From Streptomyces sp. AC550_RSS872 (GTDB taxonomy: Bacteria > Actinomycetota > Actinomycetes > Streptomycetales > Streptomycetaceae): DNA of 64,000 nt. Shown here one piece after another: positions 24,609 through 32,520 of this stretch (the stretch's first letter is position 1; each line of letters opens with the position of its first letter). A program made the translations under genes and the position numbers. The DNA is taken from contig NZ_JAGMUL010000032.1 of assembly GCF_019049285.1 (NCBI RefSeq), positions 59,924 to 123,923 of the forward strand, given 5' to 3'. A model generated the notes under the pieces. It ran no database searches, had not been told where the DNA came from, and saw only the letters and a list, made by a program, of their open reading frames with translations.

Positions 24609-25624
24609 GACCGCTGCGGTACGTCGCCCTCGGGGACTCGCTGACCGAGGGCGTGGGCGATCCCGTGGGGGACGGGTGGCGCGGCTGGGCCGCGCTGCTC
24701 GCCGCCGGGCTGTCCGAACCCTCCGCAGAGTTCACCAACCTGGCGGTCAGCGGGGCACAGACACGGGACGTGCTGGAGACCCAGCTGCCCGCCGCGCTGG
24801 CGCTGTGCCCGCAGGTCGCGTCCGTGGTCGTGGGCGTCAACGACACCCTGCGCGGCACCTACGACATCGAGAAGATCGCCGAACGCCTCGACAAGGTCTA
24901 CGCGTCCTTCGCCCGGCAGGGCACCGCGTTGCTCACGGCCTGTCTGCCCGACCCGGGCACGATGCTGGGGCTGCCGGGGGTGCTGGGCGCCCCGCTGGCC
25001 CGACGGCAGCGGGCGGTCAACACGGTGGTCCACACGCTGTCCGAGCGGTACGGGGCGGTACATCTGCACGCCGTCGACGACGACTGGATCGGCGACCGCG
25101 CGATGTGGAGCTCGGACCGGTTGCATCCCGGGGAGCGTGGGCACCGGCAACTGGCCTCGCGCTTCCACGCGATTCTGGCCAAGCGGGGCATCGCGACCGG
25201 GGCCGCGCCTTCGGTGGAGCCCGAGTTCCCGCCGCCCACCAGGTCGGCGAGCCTGCTGTGGCTGGCCACCGCCGGCACCGCCTGGGTGATCCGGCGCTGC
25301 AACGACCTGCTGCCCCAGCTGCTGCGCCTCGCCGCCATCGAGATGCGGCACCGTGCGAAGGGCACCTGCGGCCGGCTCGACCTGCGCGCGGCGCAGTCGG
25401 TGTCCGTGGCGCTGGCCTCGCTGGCGGTGCCGTTGCCGGAGCAGCGGGCCGCGCTGGAGCGGCCGCCTGTGCCGGGGCCTCGGTCGGTGATCGAGCGGCC
25501 CGTGCTGGAGCGGCCCGTACCGGAGCCCCGGTCGGTACCGGGGCAGTGGCCCCTGCCGGAGGGCTTGTCGGTACCGGGACCGCGTTCGGTTCCGGGGCAG
25601 CAACCCGCCCCGGAGGCGGCGTAG
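24605..25624 (+). CDS. SGNH/GDSL hydrolase with proline-rich repeat tail
   Basis: A 339-residue esterase-fold protein. Block I is YVALGDSLTEGVGDP with the catalytic Ser. The Gly block is FTNLAVSGAQTRDVLE, the Asn block is VVVGVNDTLRG, and the Asp-His dyad is SSDRLHPGERGHRQ. No signal peptide is visible, so it is probably cytoplasmic. From about residue 285 the tail is a degenerate repeat rich in Pro, Arg and Glu (PVPGPRSVIERP, PVPEPRSVPGQ, LSVPGPRSVPGQQP). It is coupled to two glycosyltransferases, which suggests it removes or edits an acyl group on their product. Confidence 0.88.
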   Translation: MRPLRYVALGDSLTEGVGDPVGDGWRGWAALLAAGLSEPSAEFTNLAVSGAQTRDVLETQLPAALALCPQVASVVVGVNDTLRGTYDIEKIAERLDKVYASFARQGTALLTACLPDPGTMLGLPGVLGAPLARRQRAVNTVVHTLSERYGAVHLHAVDDDWIGDRAMWSSDRLHPGERGHRQLASRFHAILAKRGIATGAAPSVEPEFPPPTRSASLLWLATAGTAWVIRRCNDLLPQLLRLAAIEMRHRAKGTCGRLDLRAAQSVSVALASLAVPLPEQRAALERPPVPGPRSVIERPVLERPVPEPRSVPGQWPLPEGLSVPGPRSVPGQQPAPEAA

Positions 25625-25652
25625 CGCACGCGTGCGCGGCGGAGAGAGGCGT

Positions 25653-26522
25653 TCAGCGACGGCGTACGGCCACGAAGCGCACCGGGGTGCCCGGTACCGC
25701 CTGCGCGGCGGCCGGGAGGTCGGCAGCGCGGACGACGGCGATGACCGGGTAGCCGCCCGTCGTCGGATGGTCGGCCAGGAACACGACCGGACGGCCGTCG
25801 GGCGGGACCTGGACCGCGCCCAGGACGACGCCCTCGCTGGGGAGTTCGCGGGTGATCGCCCGTTCCAGGGCGGGACCCTCGGTGCGCAGCCCGATGCGGT
25901 TGCTCGCGGGGGACACGCGGAAGACGCGGGAGGTGAAGGCGCGCACGGCCGCCGGGGTGAACCAGTCGTCGCGCGGGCCGGGCGTCACGCGAAGGACGAG
26001 TTCGACGGGCGGTGCCGGCTGCGGGGCGACGTCCACGCGCGTGTGGAGCCGCGTCGGCAGGCCCAGGGGGAGCACCGTGCCGTCGGTGAGGGGCGGTGGG
26101 CCGAGGCCGGACAGGAGGTCCTTGGAGCGGCTGCCGAGGACCGGCTCGACGGCGATGCCGCCGGAGACGGCCACGTAGCTCCGTACGCCCGACACGGCCA
26201 CGCCGACGTCCAGGAGCGCACCGGCGGGCACGCGCACCGGAGCACCCCAGGCGACCGGGCGTCCGTCGACCGTGACGCGGCAGGGCGCGCCGCCGACGGC
26301 CACGGTCACCGTCGAACGGGGCCGCACGGCACAGCCGTTGAGCGTGGTCTCCAGTACGGCGGCCTCCGGGGCATTGCCGACCAGCCGGTTGGCCAGCGCC
26401 GCCGCCGGCCCGTCCAGCGAGCCCGAGCGGGGCACGCCCAGGTGGGCGTGTCCGGGGCGGCCGAGGTCCTGCACGGTGGTGAGCGCTCCGGCGCGTACGA
26501 CGCCGAGCGCGCGGTCGGTCAT
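25653..26522 (-). CDS. pxpC: 5-oxoprolinase subunit PxpC (KipA-like)
   Basis: A 289-residue subunit of the prokaryotic ATP-dependent 5-oxoprolinase PxpABC, which opens 5-oxoproline to glutamate. Motifs are LGVVRAGALTTVQDLGRPGH, then GVPRSGSLDGPAAALANRLVGN near the N-terminus, VAVSGGIAVEPVLGSRSKDL in the centre, and RTEGPALERAI, GAVQVPPDGRPVVFLADHPTTGGYPVIAVV toward the end, all diagnostic of the KipA/allophanate hydrolase subunit 2 fold. Its ATG at 26522 overlaps the pxpB stop (26519-26521). It is the last gene of the operon. Confidence 0.93.
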   Translation of the reverse strand: MTDRALGVVRAGALTTVQDLGRPGHAHLGVPRSGSLDGPAAALANRLVGNAPEAAVLETTLNGCAVRPRSTVTVAVGGAPCRVTVDGRPVAWGAPVRVPAGALLDVGVAVSGVRSYVAVSGGIAVEPVLGSRSKDLLSGLGPPPLTDGTVLPLGLPTRLHTRVDVAPQPAPPVELVLRVTPGPRDDWFTPAAVRAFTSRVFRVSPASNRIGLRTEGPALERAITRELPSEGVVLGAVQVPPDGRPVVFLADHPTTGGYPVIAVVRAADLPAAAQAVPGTPVRFVAVRRR

Positions 26523-27136
26523 GAGCTCCCCACCGGAACGAAGCGCACGCGCGTGCCCGGCGACAGCAGCGCGGCCGGCACACGTGTGTGGTCCCACAGC
26601 ACGCTGTCCGTGGTGCCGATCAGTTGCCAGCCGCCCGGCGACGAGCGCGGGTACACGCCCGTGTACGGGCCCGCCAGCGCCACCGCGCCTGCGGGGACGG
26701 CCGTGCGCGGGGTGGCCCGGCGCGGGACGTCGTAGCGCGGCGGCAGGCCGGTCAGATAGCCGAACCCGGGGGCGAAGCCGCAGAAGGCGACGCTGAACTC
26801 GGTGTCCGCGTGGATACGGGCCACTTCGCGCGGGGCGACGCCCCACTGCGCGGCCACGTCGGTGAGGTCGGGGCCGTCGTAGCGCACCGGGAGTTCGACG
26901 ACCTCACGCGCGCGTGGGGGAGCGGGCGGCACCGCGGCGGTGGTCAGTTCGAAGGCCAGGCGGGCCGGGTCGGCGAGGCCGTCGAGCAGGACGGTCCGGG
27001 CCGCGGGGACGATCTCGCGCACCGACAGCGAGCCCGCCGCGCGGCGGCGCAGCAGTTCCGCGTGCAGCGCCTGGGCCTCCTCGCCCGAGGCCACCTCGAC
27101 GAGCAGGGCGTCGTCGCCGACGGGCAGTGCCCTCAT
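26519..27136 (-). CDS. pxpB: 5-oxoprolinase subunit PxpB (KipI-like)
   Basis: A 205-residue KipI/allophanate hydrolase subunit 1-type protein, partner of PxpC. It opens MRALPVGDDALLVEVASGEE and contains VVELPVRYDGPDLTDVAAQW, then FSVAFCGFAPGFGYLTGLPP, the hallmark PRRATPRTAVPAGAVALAG, and GGWQLIGTTDSVLWD. The start overlaps the pxpA stop as ATGA and the stop overlaps pxpC, so all three subunits are coupled. In Bacillus the KipI homologue was first known as a kinase inhibitor, but in this gene context the oxoprolinase role is the better reading. Confidence 0.93.
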   Translation of the reverse strand: MRALPVGDDALLVEVASGEEAQALHAELLRRRAAGSLSVREIVPAARTVLLDGLADPARLAFELTTAAVPPAPPRAREVVELPVRYDGPDLTDVAAQWGVAPREVARIHADTEFSVAFCGFAPGFGYLTGLPPRYDVPRRATPRTAVPAGAVALAGPYTGVYPRSSPGGWQLIGTTDSVLWDHTRVPAALLSPGTRVRFVPVGSS

Positions 27137-27891
27137 ACGAAGGCCTCCACCCGGACACCCGACTCCTCCAGCCGCGCCCGCACCCGGCGGGCCAGCTCGA
27201 CGGCGCCGGGCGTGTCCCCGTGCAGGCACAGGGAACGCGCGCGTACCTCGACCGGGGCCCCCGAATGGGAGGCGACCACGCCCCCGCGGGCCAGCCCCAC
27301 CGAGCGCTCCACGACGGCATCCGGGTCGGTGACCACGGCGCCGTCCTGGCCACGCGGCACGAGGGTGCCCTGCTCGGTGTACGCACGGTCCGCGAACGCC
27401 TCCGTGACGGCCGGGAGTCCGGCCTTGGCCGCCAGCTCCAGCAGCCGCGAGCCCGGCAGCCCGAGCACGGGCAGTGCGGCGTCCGCCAAGAGCACACCGT
27501 CGACGACCGCGCCGGCCTGTTCCTCGTCGTGCACGACCCGGTTGTAGAGCGCGCCGTGCGGCTTGACGTACGACACGCGCGTGCCCGCCGCTCGCGCGAA
27601 CACCTCCAGGGCGCCGATCTGGTAGGCCACTTCGGCCGCCAGCTCGGCGGGCGGCACGTCCATCGCGCGCCTCCCGAACCCCGCCAGGTCCCGGTAGGAG
27701 ACCTGGGCGCCGATCCGTACGCCGCGCCCGGCCGCCTGCTCGCACACCCGCCGCATGGTGGCCGCGTCCCCGGCGTGGAAGCCGCAGGCCACGTTGGCGC
27801 TCGTGACGACGGACAGCAGGCGTTCGTCGTCGGTGAGCTGCCAGCGGCCGAAGCCCTCGCCGAGGTCGGCGTTCAGATCGATCGAGGTCAT
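27133..27891 (-). CDS. pxpA: 5-oxoprolinase subunit PxpA (LamB/YcsF family)
   Basis: A 252-residue protein. The ATG at 27891 has an AGAAGGAA ribosome site and opens with the family signature SIDLNADLGEGFGRW. Other family blocks are VTSANVACGFHAGDAATMRR, GAQVSYRDLAGFGRR, VSYVKPHGALYNRV, GLPAVTEAFADRAYTEQGTL and SLCLHGDTPGAVELARRV. The conserved His and Asp residues are all present. PxpA is the subunit that takes the 5-oxoproline intermediate to ring opening (established for PxpABC). It is coupled to pxpB and preceded by the DUF1445 gene with a 50-base gap. Confidence 0.95.
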   Translation of the reverse strand: MTSIDLNADLGEGFGRWQLTDDERLLSVVTSANVACGFHAGDAATMRRVCEQAAGRGVRIGAQVSYRDLAGFGRRAMDVPPAELAAEVAYQIGALEVFARAAGTRVSYVKPHGALYNRVVHDEEQAGAVVDGVLLADAALPVLGLPGSRLLELAAKAGLPAVTEAFADRAYTEQGTLVPRGQDGAVVTDPDAVVERSVGLARGGVVASHSGAPVEVRARSLCLHGDTPGAVELARRVRARLEESGVRVEAFV

Positions 27892-27941
27892 GGTTCCTTC
27901 TGTGTCTCGTCTGTCCGGCGATGTCTCGTGCCGGACGGCTG

Positions 27942-28763
27942 TCAGGCGACGCGGTACCGCTCGTCGCGGGCGTCGGTGAGGAACATCTGGCCCGGCGCGT
28001 GGGTGATGGCGAACGGCGGCCGCGAGGCCATCACGGCGGCCTGCGGGGTCACTCCGCACGCCCAGAACATCGGGATGTCGTCCGGCCCGGCGTCCACCGG
28101 ATCGCCGAAGTCGGGGCGGCCCAGGTCGGCGATGCCCAGGGCGGCCGGATCACCGCAGTGCACGGGGCTGCCGTGCACCGCCGGGAGGAGGCCGGTCTCC
28201 CTCAGCGCCGCCGCCACGTGGGCCGGCGGCACCGGGCGCATGGACACCACCAGCGGGCCGCGCAGTCGCCCCGCCGGACGGCACTGACGGCTGGTCACGT
28301 ACATCGGCACGTTGCGGCCCTGCTCGACATGGCGGATCGGGACGCCCGCCGCGATCAGCGCCCACTCGAAGGTGAAGCTGCACCCGATCAGGAACGACAC
28401 CAGATCACCGCGCCAGTGCGCGCGCACGTCCGTCGGCTCGTCGACCAACTCGCCGTCCCGCCACACCCGGTAGCGCGGCAGATCCGTGCGCAGGTCGGCG
28501 CCCTCGGCGAGGACGGTCGTCCACGAACCGGCGTCCGTGACGTCCAGGACCGGGCAGGGTTTGGGGTTGCGCTGGCAGAACAGCAGCATGTCGTACGCCC
28601 AGTCGGCGGGTACCGAGATCAGGTTGACCTGGGTGTGGCCCGCCGCGACCCCGGCCGTGGGGCCCGTGAGGCCCTTCCGGAAGCGGGTGCGTGCCGTTTT
28701 CGGGCTCCACGCGTGCGCGTGCTCCTCGACGAGAGCGACCGGGCGGTCGTCCGTGCGGTTCAC
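27942..28763 (-). CDS. DUF1445 (UPF0317/YcsI) family putative hydro-lyase
   Basis: A 273-residue protein. The GTG at 28763 has AAGGAG at good spacing and overlaps the stop of the MFS gene (GTGA). Family motifs are AGVAAGHTQVNLISVPADWA, FLIGCSFTFEWALIAAGVPI, HVEQGRNVPMYVTSRQC, GPLVVSMRP and HAPGQMFLTD. Relatives (Bacillus YcsI) sit in the same pxp cluster, and a DUF1445 domain occurs next to the D-glutamate cyclase domain in a mitochondrial protein. A role in 5-oxoproline or D-glutamate metabolism is therefore inferred. No catalytic mechanism is established to my knowledge. Confidence 0.88.
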   Translation of the reverse strand: MNRTDDRPVALVEEHAHAWSPKTARTRFRKGLTGPTAGVAAGHTQVNLISVPADWAYDMLLFCQRNPKPCPVLDVTDAGSWTTVLAEGADLRTDLPRYRVWRDGELVDEPTDVRAHWRGDLVSFLIGCSFTFEWALIAAGVPIRHVEQGRNVPMYVTSRQCRPAGRLRGPLVVSMRPVPPAHVAAALRETGLLPAVHGSPVHCGDPAALGIADLGRPDFGDPVDAGPDDIPMFWACGVTPQAAVMASRPPFAITHAPGQMFLTDARDERYRVA

Positions 28764-30058
28764 GCCAGCTCCTTCCCACGCGTCTCCGGCAGCCCGAGCA
28801 GCGCCAGGGCGGCGATGCCGTAACCGATCGCCCCGAAGACCAGCGCGCCGCCCACGCCCCAGCTGTCGGCCAGGAAGCCGACCGTGGTGGGGAAGACGGC
28901 GCCGACCGCACGGCCGGTGTTGTACGTGAAGCCCTGTCCCGTACCGCGCACCGCCGTCGGGTACAGCTCGCTCAGGTAGGACCCGAAACCGCTGAAGATC
29001 GCCGACATGCAGAACCCGAGCGGGAAACCGAGCACCAGGAGCAGGGTGTTGGCGCCGTCCGGGATGTTCGCGTACGCGAGGATGCAGATGGCCGACAGCA
29101 GTGCGAACAGCCAGATGTTGCGGCGGCGGCCCAGCCGGTCGGTGAGGTAACCGCCGGTCAGGTATCCGATGAAGGCGCCCGAGATCAGGAACGTCAGATA
29201 GCCGCCCGTGCCGACGACCGACAGGTCGCGCTCGGTCTTCAGATACGTCGGCACCCAGGTGGCCAGGGTGTAGTAGCCGCCCTGGACACCGGTGGAGAGC
29301 AGCCCCGCGAAGACCGTCGTCCGCAGCAGGCCGGGCTTGAAGATGGCCGCGAACGAACCCTTCTGCGGGCTCTGTTCGCGTACGGCGACCGCTTCCGGCG
29401 CGTCGTGCACCCGGCGTCGCATCCAGATGACCAACAGGGCGGGCAGCGCACCGGTCCAGAACATCACGCGCCAGGCCAGGTCGTCGTCGACGAGCGAGAA
29501 GACCAGTGTGTACATGATCGCGGCCAGCGCCCAGCCGACGGCCCAGGAGCTCTGGATCGCGCCGAGGGTCCGGCCCCGGTGCCTGGCGCTCGCGTACTCG
29601 GCGACCAGGATCGCGCCGACCGCCCACTCACCGCCGAAGCCGAGGCCCTGGAGGGCGCGGAAGACCAGCAGAGTCTCGTAGTTGGGCGCGAAGCCGCAGG
29701 CGACGGTGAAGACGGCGTAGGTGACGACCGTGATCATCAGCGCCCTGACCCGGCCGATCCGGTCGGCCAGCACACCCGCGAGGGCGCCACCGATCGCCGA
29801 GACCACCAGCGTGACGGTGGTGAACAGACCGGTCTGGCCGCTGTCCAGGCCGAAGTACGCGGCGAGCGCGACCATGCTGAGCGGCAGCGTGAAGTAGTCG
29901 TACGAATCCAGGGCATAGCCGCCGAAAGCGCCCGCGAAGGCGCGCCGGCCGCGCGGCCCCAGGGCGCGCAGCCAGGCCAACGCGCCGTCGTCGGCGGCGC
30001 GTTCGTCAGCGGAGGAGTGGGCGTCGGGCAGCGCCTGCGGCGGAGGGGTCGTGCTCAT
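28760..30058 (-). CDS. MFS transporter, first gene of the 5-oxoproline operon
   Basis: A 432-residue, 12-helix transporter of the aromatic-acid/sialate-type MFS branch. It shows GGYALDSYDYFTLPLSMVAL in helix 1, the loop 2-3 motif GVLADRIGRVRALMIT and RALQGLGFGGEWAVGAILVAEY in helix 4, and a second DRLGRRR motif in the C-half. The ATG at 30058 follows GCGAGGTG. By position it probably imports 5-oxoproline or a related compound for the PxpABC enzyme downstream. Control by the divergent GntR protein is likely, since a perfect palindrome lies 64 bases upstream. Confidence 0.88.
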   Translation of the reverse strand: MSTTPPPQALPDAHSSADERAADDGALAWLRALGPRGRRAFAGAFGGYALDSYDYFTLPLSMVALAAYFGLDSGQTGLFTTVTLVVSAIGGALAGVLADRIGRVRALMITVVTYAVFTVACGFAPNYETLLVFRALQGLGFGGEWAVGAILVAEYASARHRGRTLGAIQSSWAVGWALAAIMYTLVFSLVDDDLAWRVMFWTGALPALLVIWMRRRVHDAPEAVAVREQSPQKGSFAAIFKPGLLRTTVFAGLLSTGVQGGYYTLATWVPTYLKTERDLSVVGTGGYLTFLISGAFIGYLTGGYLTDRLGRRRNIWLFALLSAICILAYANIPDGANTLLLVLGFPLGFCMSAIFSGFGSYLSELYPTAVRGTGQGFTYNTGRAVGAVFPTTVGFLADSWGVGGALVFGAIGYGIAALALLGLPETRGKELA

Positions 30059-30121
30059 GGGCACCTCGCAGAGAGGGACGGAGGGTGCGGGGCTGAGCTG
30101 AACGGTGAGCAGCAAGGTAGA

Positions 30122-30138
30122 GGATCGTTGAACGATCC
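30122..30138. promoter_or_regulatory. Perfect palindromic GntR-type operator
   Basis: GGATCGTTGAACGATCC consists of perfect 8-base arms about a single central G. It is the only strong symmetry between the divergent MFS/pxp operon and the gntR gene, 50 bases from the regulator start. Such tight 17-bp sites are typical of FCD-type GntR dimers. Binding is inferred. Confidence 0.75.
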
Positions 30139-30187
30139 TTCAATACCCCTGTTGTTTCGTTCTCGTGTCTGCGGTTGAATTCCGGGC

Positions 30188-30880
30188 ATGGCAGAGCAGC
30201 TGGGCGGACTGGCCGACGACCGTGCCCTCCTGGGCCGCACGAGCACCGCGGAGCGGGTCTCGGACATCCTCAGGAGCCGTATCGCCGAAGGGTTCTTCCC
30301 ACCCGGCACCCGGCTGTCGGAGGACAGCATCGGAGGGGCGCTCGGTGTGTCCCGCAACACACTGCGCGAGGCATTCCGGCTGCTCACCCATGAACGGCTG
30401 CTGGTGCACGAGCTGAACCGGGGCGTTTTCGTACGGGTCCTGACCGTGGAGGACGTCGAGGACATCTACCGGACGCGCCGGCTCGTCGAGTGCGCCGTCG
30501 TACGGGGCCTCGGCGAGCCGCCGCATGCCCTGGACGGCCTCGCCGATGCCGTCGACGAGGGGCAGCGGGCGGCGCGTGAAGGTGACTGGAAAGGGCTGGG
30601 TACCGCCAACATCCACTTCCACCGGGAGCTGGTCTCCCTCGCGGGGAGCGCCCGCACGGACGAGTTGATGCGCAGCGTCTTCGCGGAGCTGCGCCTGGCC
30701 TTTCATGTGGTGGACGATCCGCGGCGGCTGCACGAGCCGTACCTCGCGCGCAACCGGGAGATCCTGAGGGCCTTGGAGGCGGGGGACAGGAGCGAGGCCG
30801 AGAAGCTGCTCGCGGTCTATCTCGACGATTCGCTGGAGCGGGTGGTGGAGGTCTACCGGCGACGCGTGAGCGCCCCGTAG
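30188..30880 (+). CDS. GntR-family (FCD) transcriptional regulator
   Basis: A 230-residue regulator. The N-terminal winged helix reads ERVSDILRSRIAEGFFPPG, then TRLSEDSIGGALGVSRNTLR and EAFRLLTHERLLVHELNRGV. The C-terminal FCD domain (DVEDIYRTRRLVECAVVRGL, NIHFHRELVSLAGSARTDEL, HEPYLARNREILRALEAGD) has the His/Asp/Arg residues that bind a metal and carboxylate ligand. It is divergent from the 5-oxoproline operon, so 5-oxoproline or a related acid is a plausible inducer. Confidence 0.93.
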   Translation: MAEQLGGLADDRALLGRTSTAERVSDILRSRIAEGFFPPGTRLSEDSIGGALGVSRNTLREAFRLLTHERLLVHELNRGVFVRVLTVEDVEDIYRTRRLVECAVVRGLGEPPHALDGLADAVDEGQRAAREGDWKGLGTANIHFHRELVSLAGSARTDELMRSVFAELRLAFHVVDDPRRLHEPYLARNREILRALEAGDRSEAEKLLAVYLDDSLERVVEVYRRRVSAP

Positions 30881-30962
30881 CCGCGGGACCTGCCACTGCG
30901 GCTCCCCCGGTGGAGCGCCGACGTTTGGGCCGATGTCAGACCCAGGACCTAGTCTGTGCACC

Positions 30963-32489
30963 GTGACTTCGCCTGCATCGACGGACCGTGTTCCGCCCCA
31001 GCTCAGCGCGGGGCCGCGCCCGGCTCCGGGCCCGGCCGCCGACGAGGGGCTGGCGCGGCGGCTGCGTGCGCTCGCGTGCACTGCGCCGCTGCACGACCTC
31101 GACACCCGCAAAGCCAACCTCGCCGGCGAGTACTCGGTGTACGGCATGGCCGAGGTGGCCCTCGCCGCCATCGACCTGGTCACACTGAACATGGACTTCG
31201 ACACGGGCGCCGACCACGACGAGATCGTCGCCCGCCTCATCCCGCGCATCGCCGCCCAGGCCCCGCAGCGCCCCGTCGCCGAGCACGAGCGGGTGGCCCG
31301 CTGGGTCCTGGAGAACCTGATCAACGTCGGCAGCGTGGACCGCGGCTTCCGTGCCGTTTACGGCACGTTCGCGCCGGACGGCAGCTATGTCCGCCGTGAC
31401 TACGACTTCAAGCTGATCGAGGAGGTGCCGGGGCCGGGCGGCACCGTCTACCTCCGCACGACCGACGAGGCGGTCAACGTCCTCGTCGGCGCCCTCGACA
31501 CCGACGTCACCAGCGCCCAGATCGCCGCCGAGGTCAAGCTGGAGGTGCTGATCAACCGCGGCCGCCTCGCCGACGCGCAGCTGGCCGCCGAGCAGGCCCG
31601 GTACCGGACCGTGCAGTACTCGGAGACGCTCCGCAGGGCCCTGGACGCGACCCGCCGCAACGTCCGCGCGGTCGACTGGCTGAACGCGGTGCCGGACATG
31701 ATCGCCGAGGCCCTCGACCACGTCGCCGACCGCTACCGCCACGAGAACGCGATCCTCACCAACATCCGCAAGGCCCGCGACGAGACCGAGGGCCCGGAGC
31801 AAAAGCGGCGCGCCGCCGAGCTGGTCGACATCGTGAAGGACTGCATCCGACGGCACACGCAGTTGCAGTCGCGGCTGCTGGAGGCCGGACCGCTCTTCCG
31901 CGCCGAACAGGACCGACAGGCCTTCGCGACGCCGATGACGACGTCGGGGATCGACCTCTACGGCCATCTCCTCGCCCCCGTCCTGCCGTTGCCCCTGGAG
32001 CAGTCCGTCCGGGTCACGGACGCCTTCTTCGCGCGCGGGACCGGGTTGCGCACGCCGGTGTCGGTGCGGGTCGGTGACCTCGTCGACATACTGCTGACGC
32101 CGCCCGTGGAGCGGGAGCACCTGGGCGCCGAGATGCCCGAGCCGGACCTCGTCGCGACGCCGGACGACAGCCGGTTCAGCGAGGAGCAGCTGGCCGCGGC
32201 GATGGATCTGCTGGACCTGCCGGCCGACGCGCCGCGCAGACTGTCCGGGCTGCTGGCCCAGGCGCGTCGACAGGACCCCGATCTGCCGTATCTCGTCGCG
32301 TTGCTGGCCGTTCACGCGGCCAGCCCGCCGGTCGGCACGGCCTATCGGCAGGGCGAGGAGAAGCTGCTGTTCGCCGTGGACGACGGGACAGAGCTGGACG
32401 ATCCCGAGTTCGGCGGAGCCGACCTCATCGTCGGTACGGCCCTGCTGGACGCGGCCGGGATGGCGGCGGACAGGACGGAAGCGGCATGA
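30963..32489 (+). CDS. Kleisin-like subunit of a non-canonical SMC complex (candidate)
   Basis: A 508-residue, largely helical protein. The GTG at 30963 is preferred: a TAGTCT -10-like box ends eight bases before it, suggesting a leaderless message. An ATG at 30933 is the alternative. Conserved-looking blocks are LHDLDTRKANLAGEYSVYGM, RWVLENLINVGSVDRGFRAV, and RYRTVQYSETLRRALDATRR followed by NVRAVDWLNAVPDMIAEALD. Both ends look globular with a helical middle, as in MukF/JetA-type kleisins. It is assigned by position (first of three genes before a MukE-like and a MukB-like gene) and by architecture, not by a motif I can name. Confidence 0.6.
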   Translation: MTSPASTDRVPPQLSAGPRPAPGPAADEGLARRLRALACTAPLHDLDTRKANLAGEYSVYGMAEVALAAIDLVTLNMDFDTGADHDEIVARLIPRIAAQAPQRPVAEHERVARWVLENLINVGSVDRGFRAVYGTFAPDGSYVRRDYDFKLIEEVPGPGGTVYLRTTDEAVNVLVGALDTDVTSAQIAAEVKLEVLINRGRLADAQLAAEQARYRTVQYSETLRRALDATRRNVRAVDWLNAVPDMIAEALDHVADRYRHENAILTNIRKARDETEGPEQKRRAAELVDIVKDCIRRHTQLQSRLLEAGPLFRAEQDRQAFATPMTTSGIDLYGHLLAPVLPLPLEQSVRVTDAFFARGTGLRTPVSVRVGDLVDILLTPPVEREHLGAEMPEPDLVATPDDSRFSEEQLAAAMDLLDLPADAPRRLSGLLAQARRQDPDLPYLVALLAVHAASPPVGTAYRQGEEKLLFAVDDGTELDDPEFGGADLIVGTALLDAAGMAADRTEAA

Positions 32490-32520
32490 GTGAGCAACAG
32501 CGCAGCAAGGAGCACCGACC

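Noticed and set aside
24038..27590. Recurrent alternating words such as CACGCGCGTG as possible polar chromosome motifs
   Set aside because: They fall mostly inside codons for Arg/Ala/Val in GC-rich genes and are self-complementary, so they carry no strand polarity; no excess could be tested by eye.
30933..30963. ATG at 30933 as the start of the kleisin-like gene
   Set aside because: The extra ten residues are not protein-like, and a TAGTCT box suits a leaderless GTG at 30963; the ATG is kept only as an alternative.
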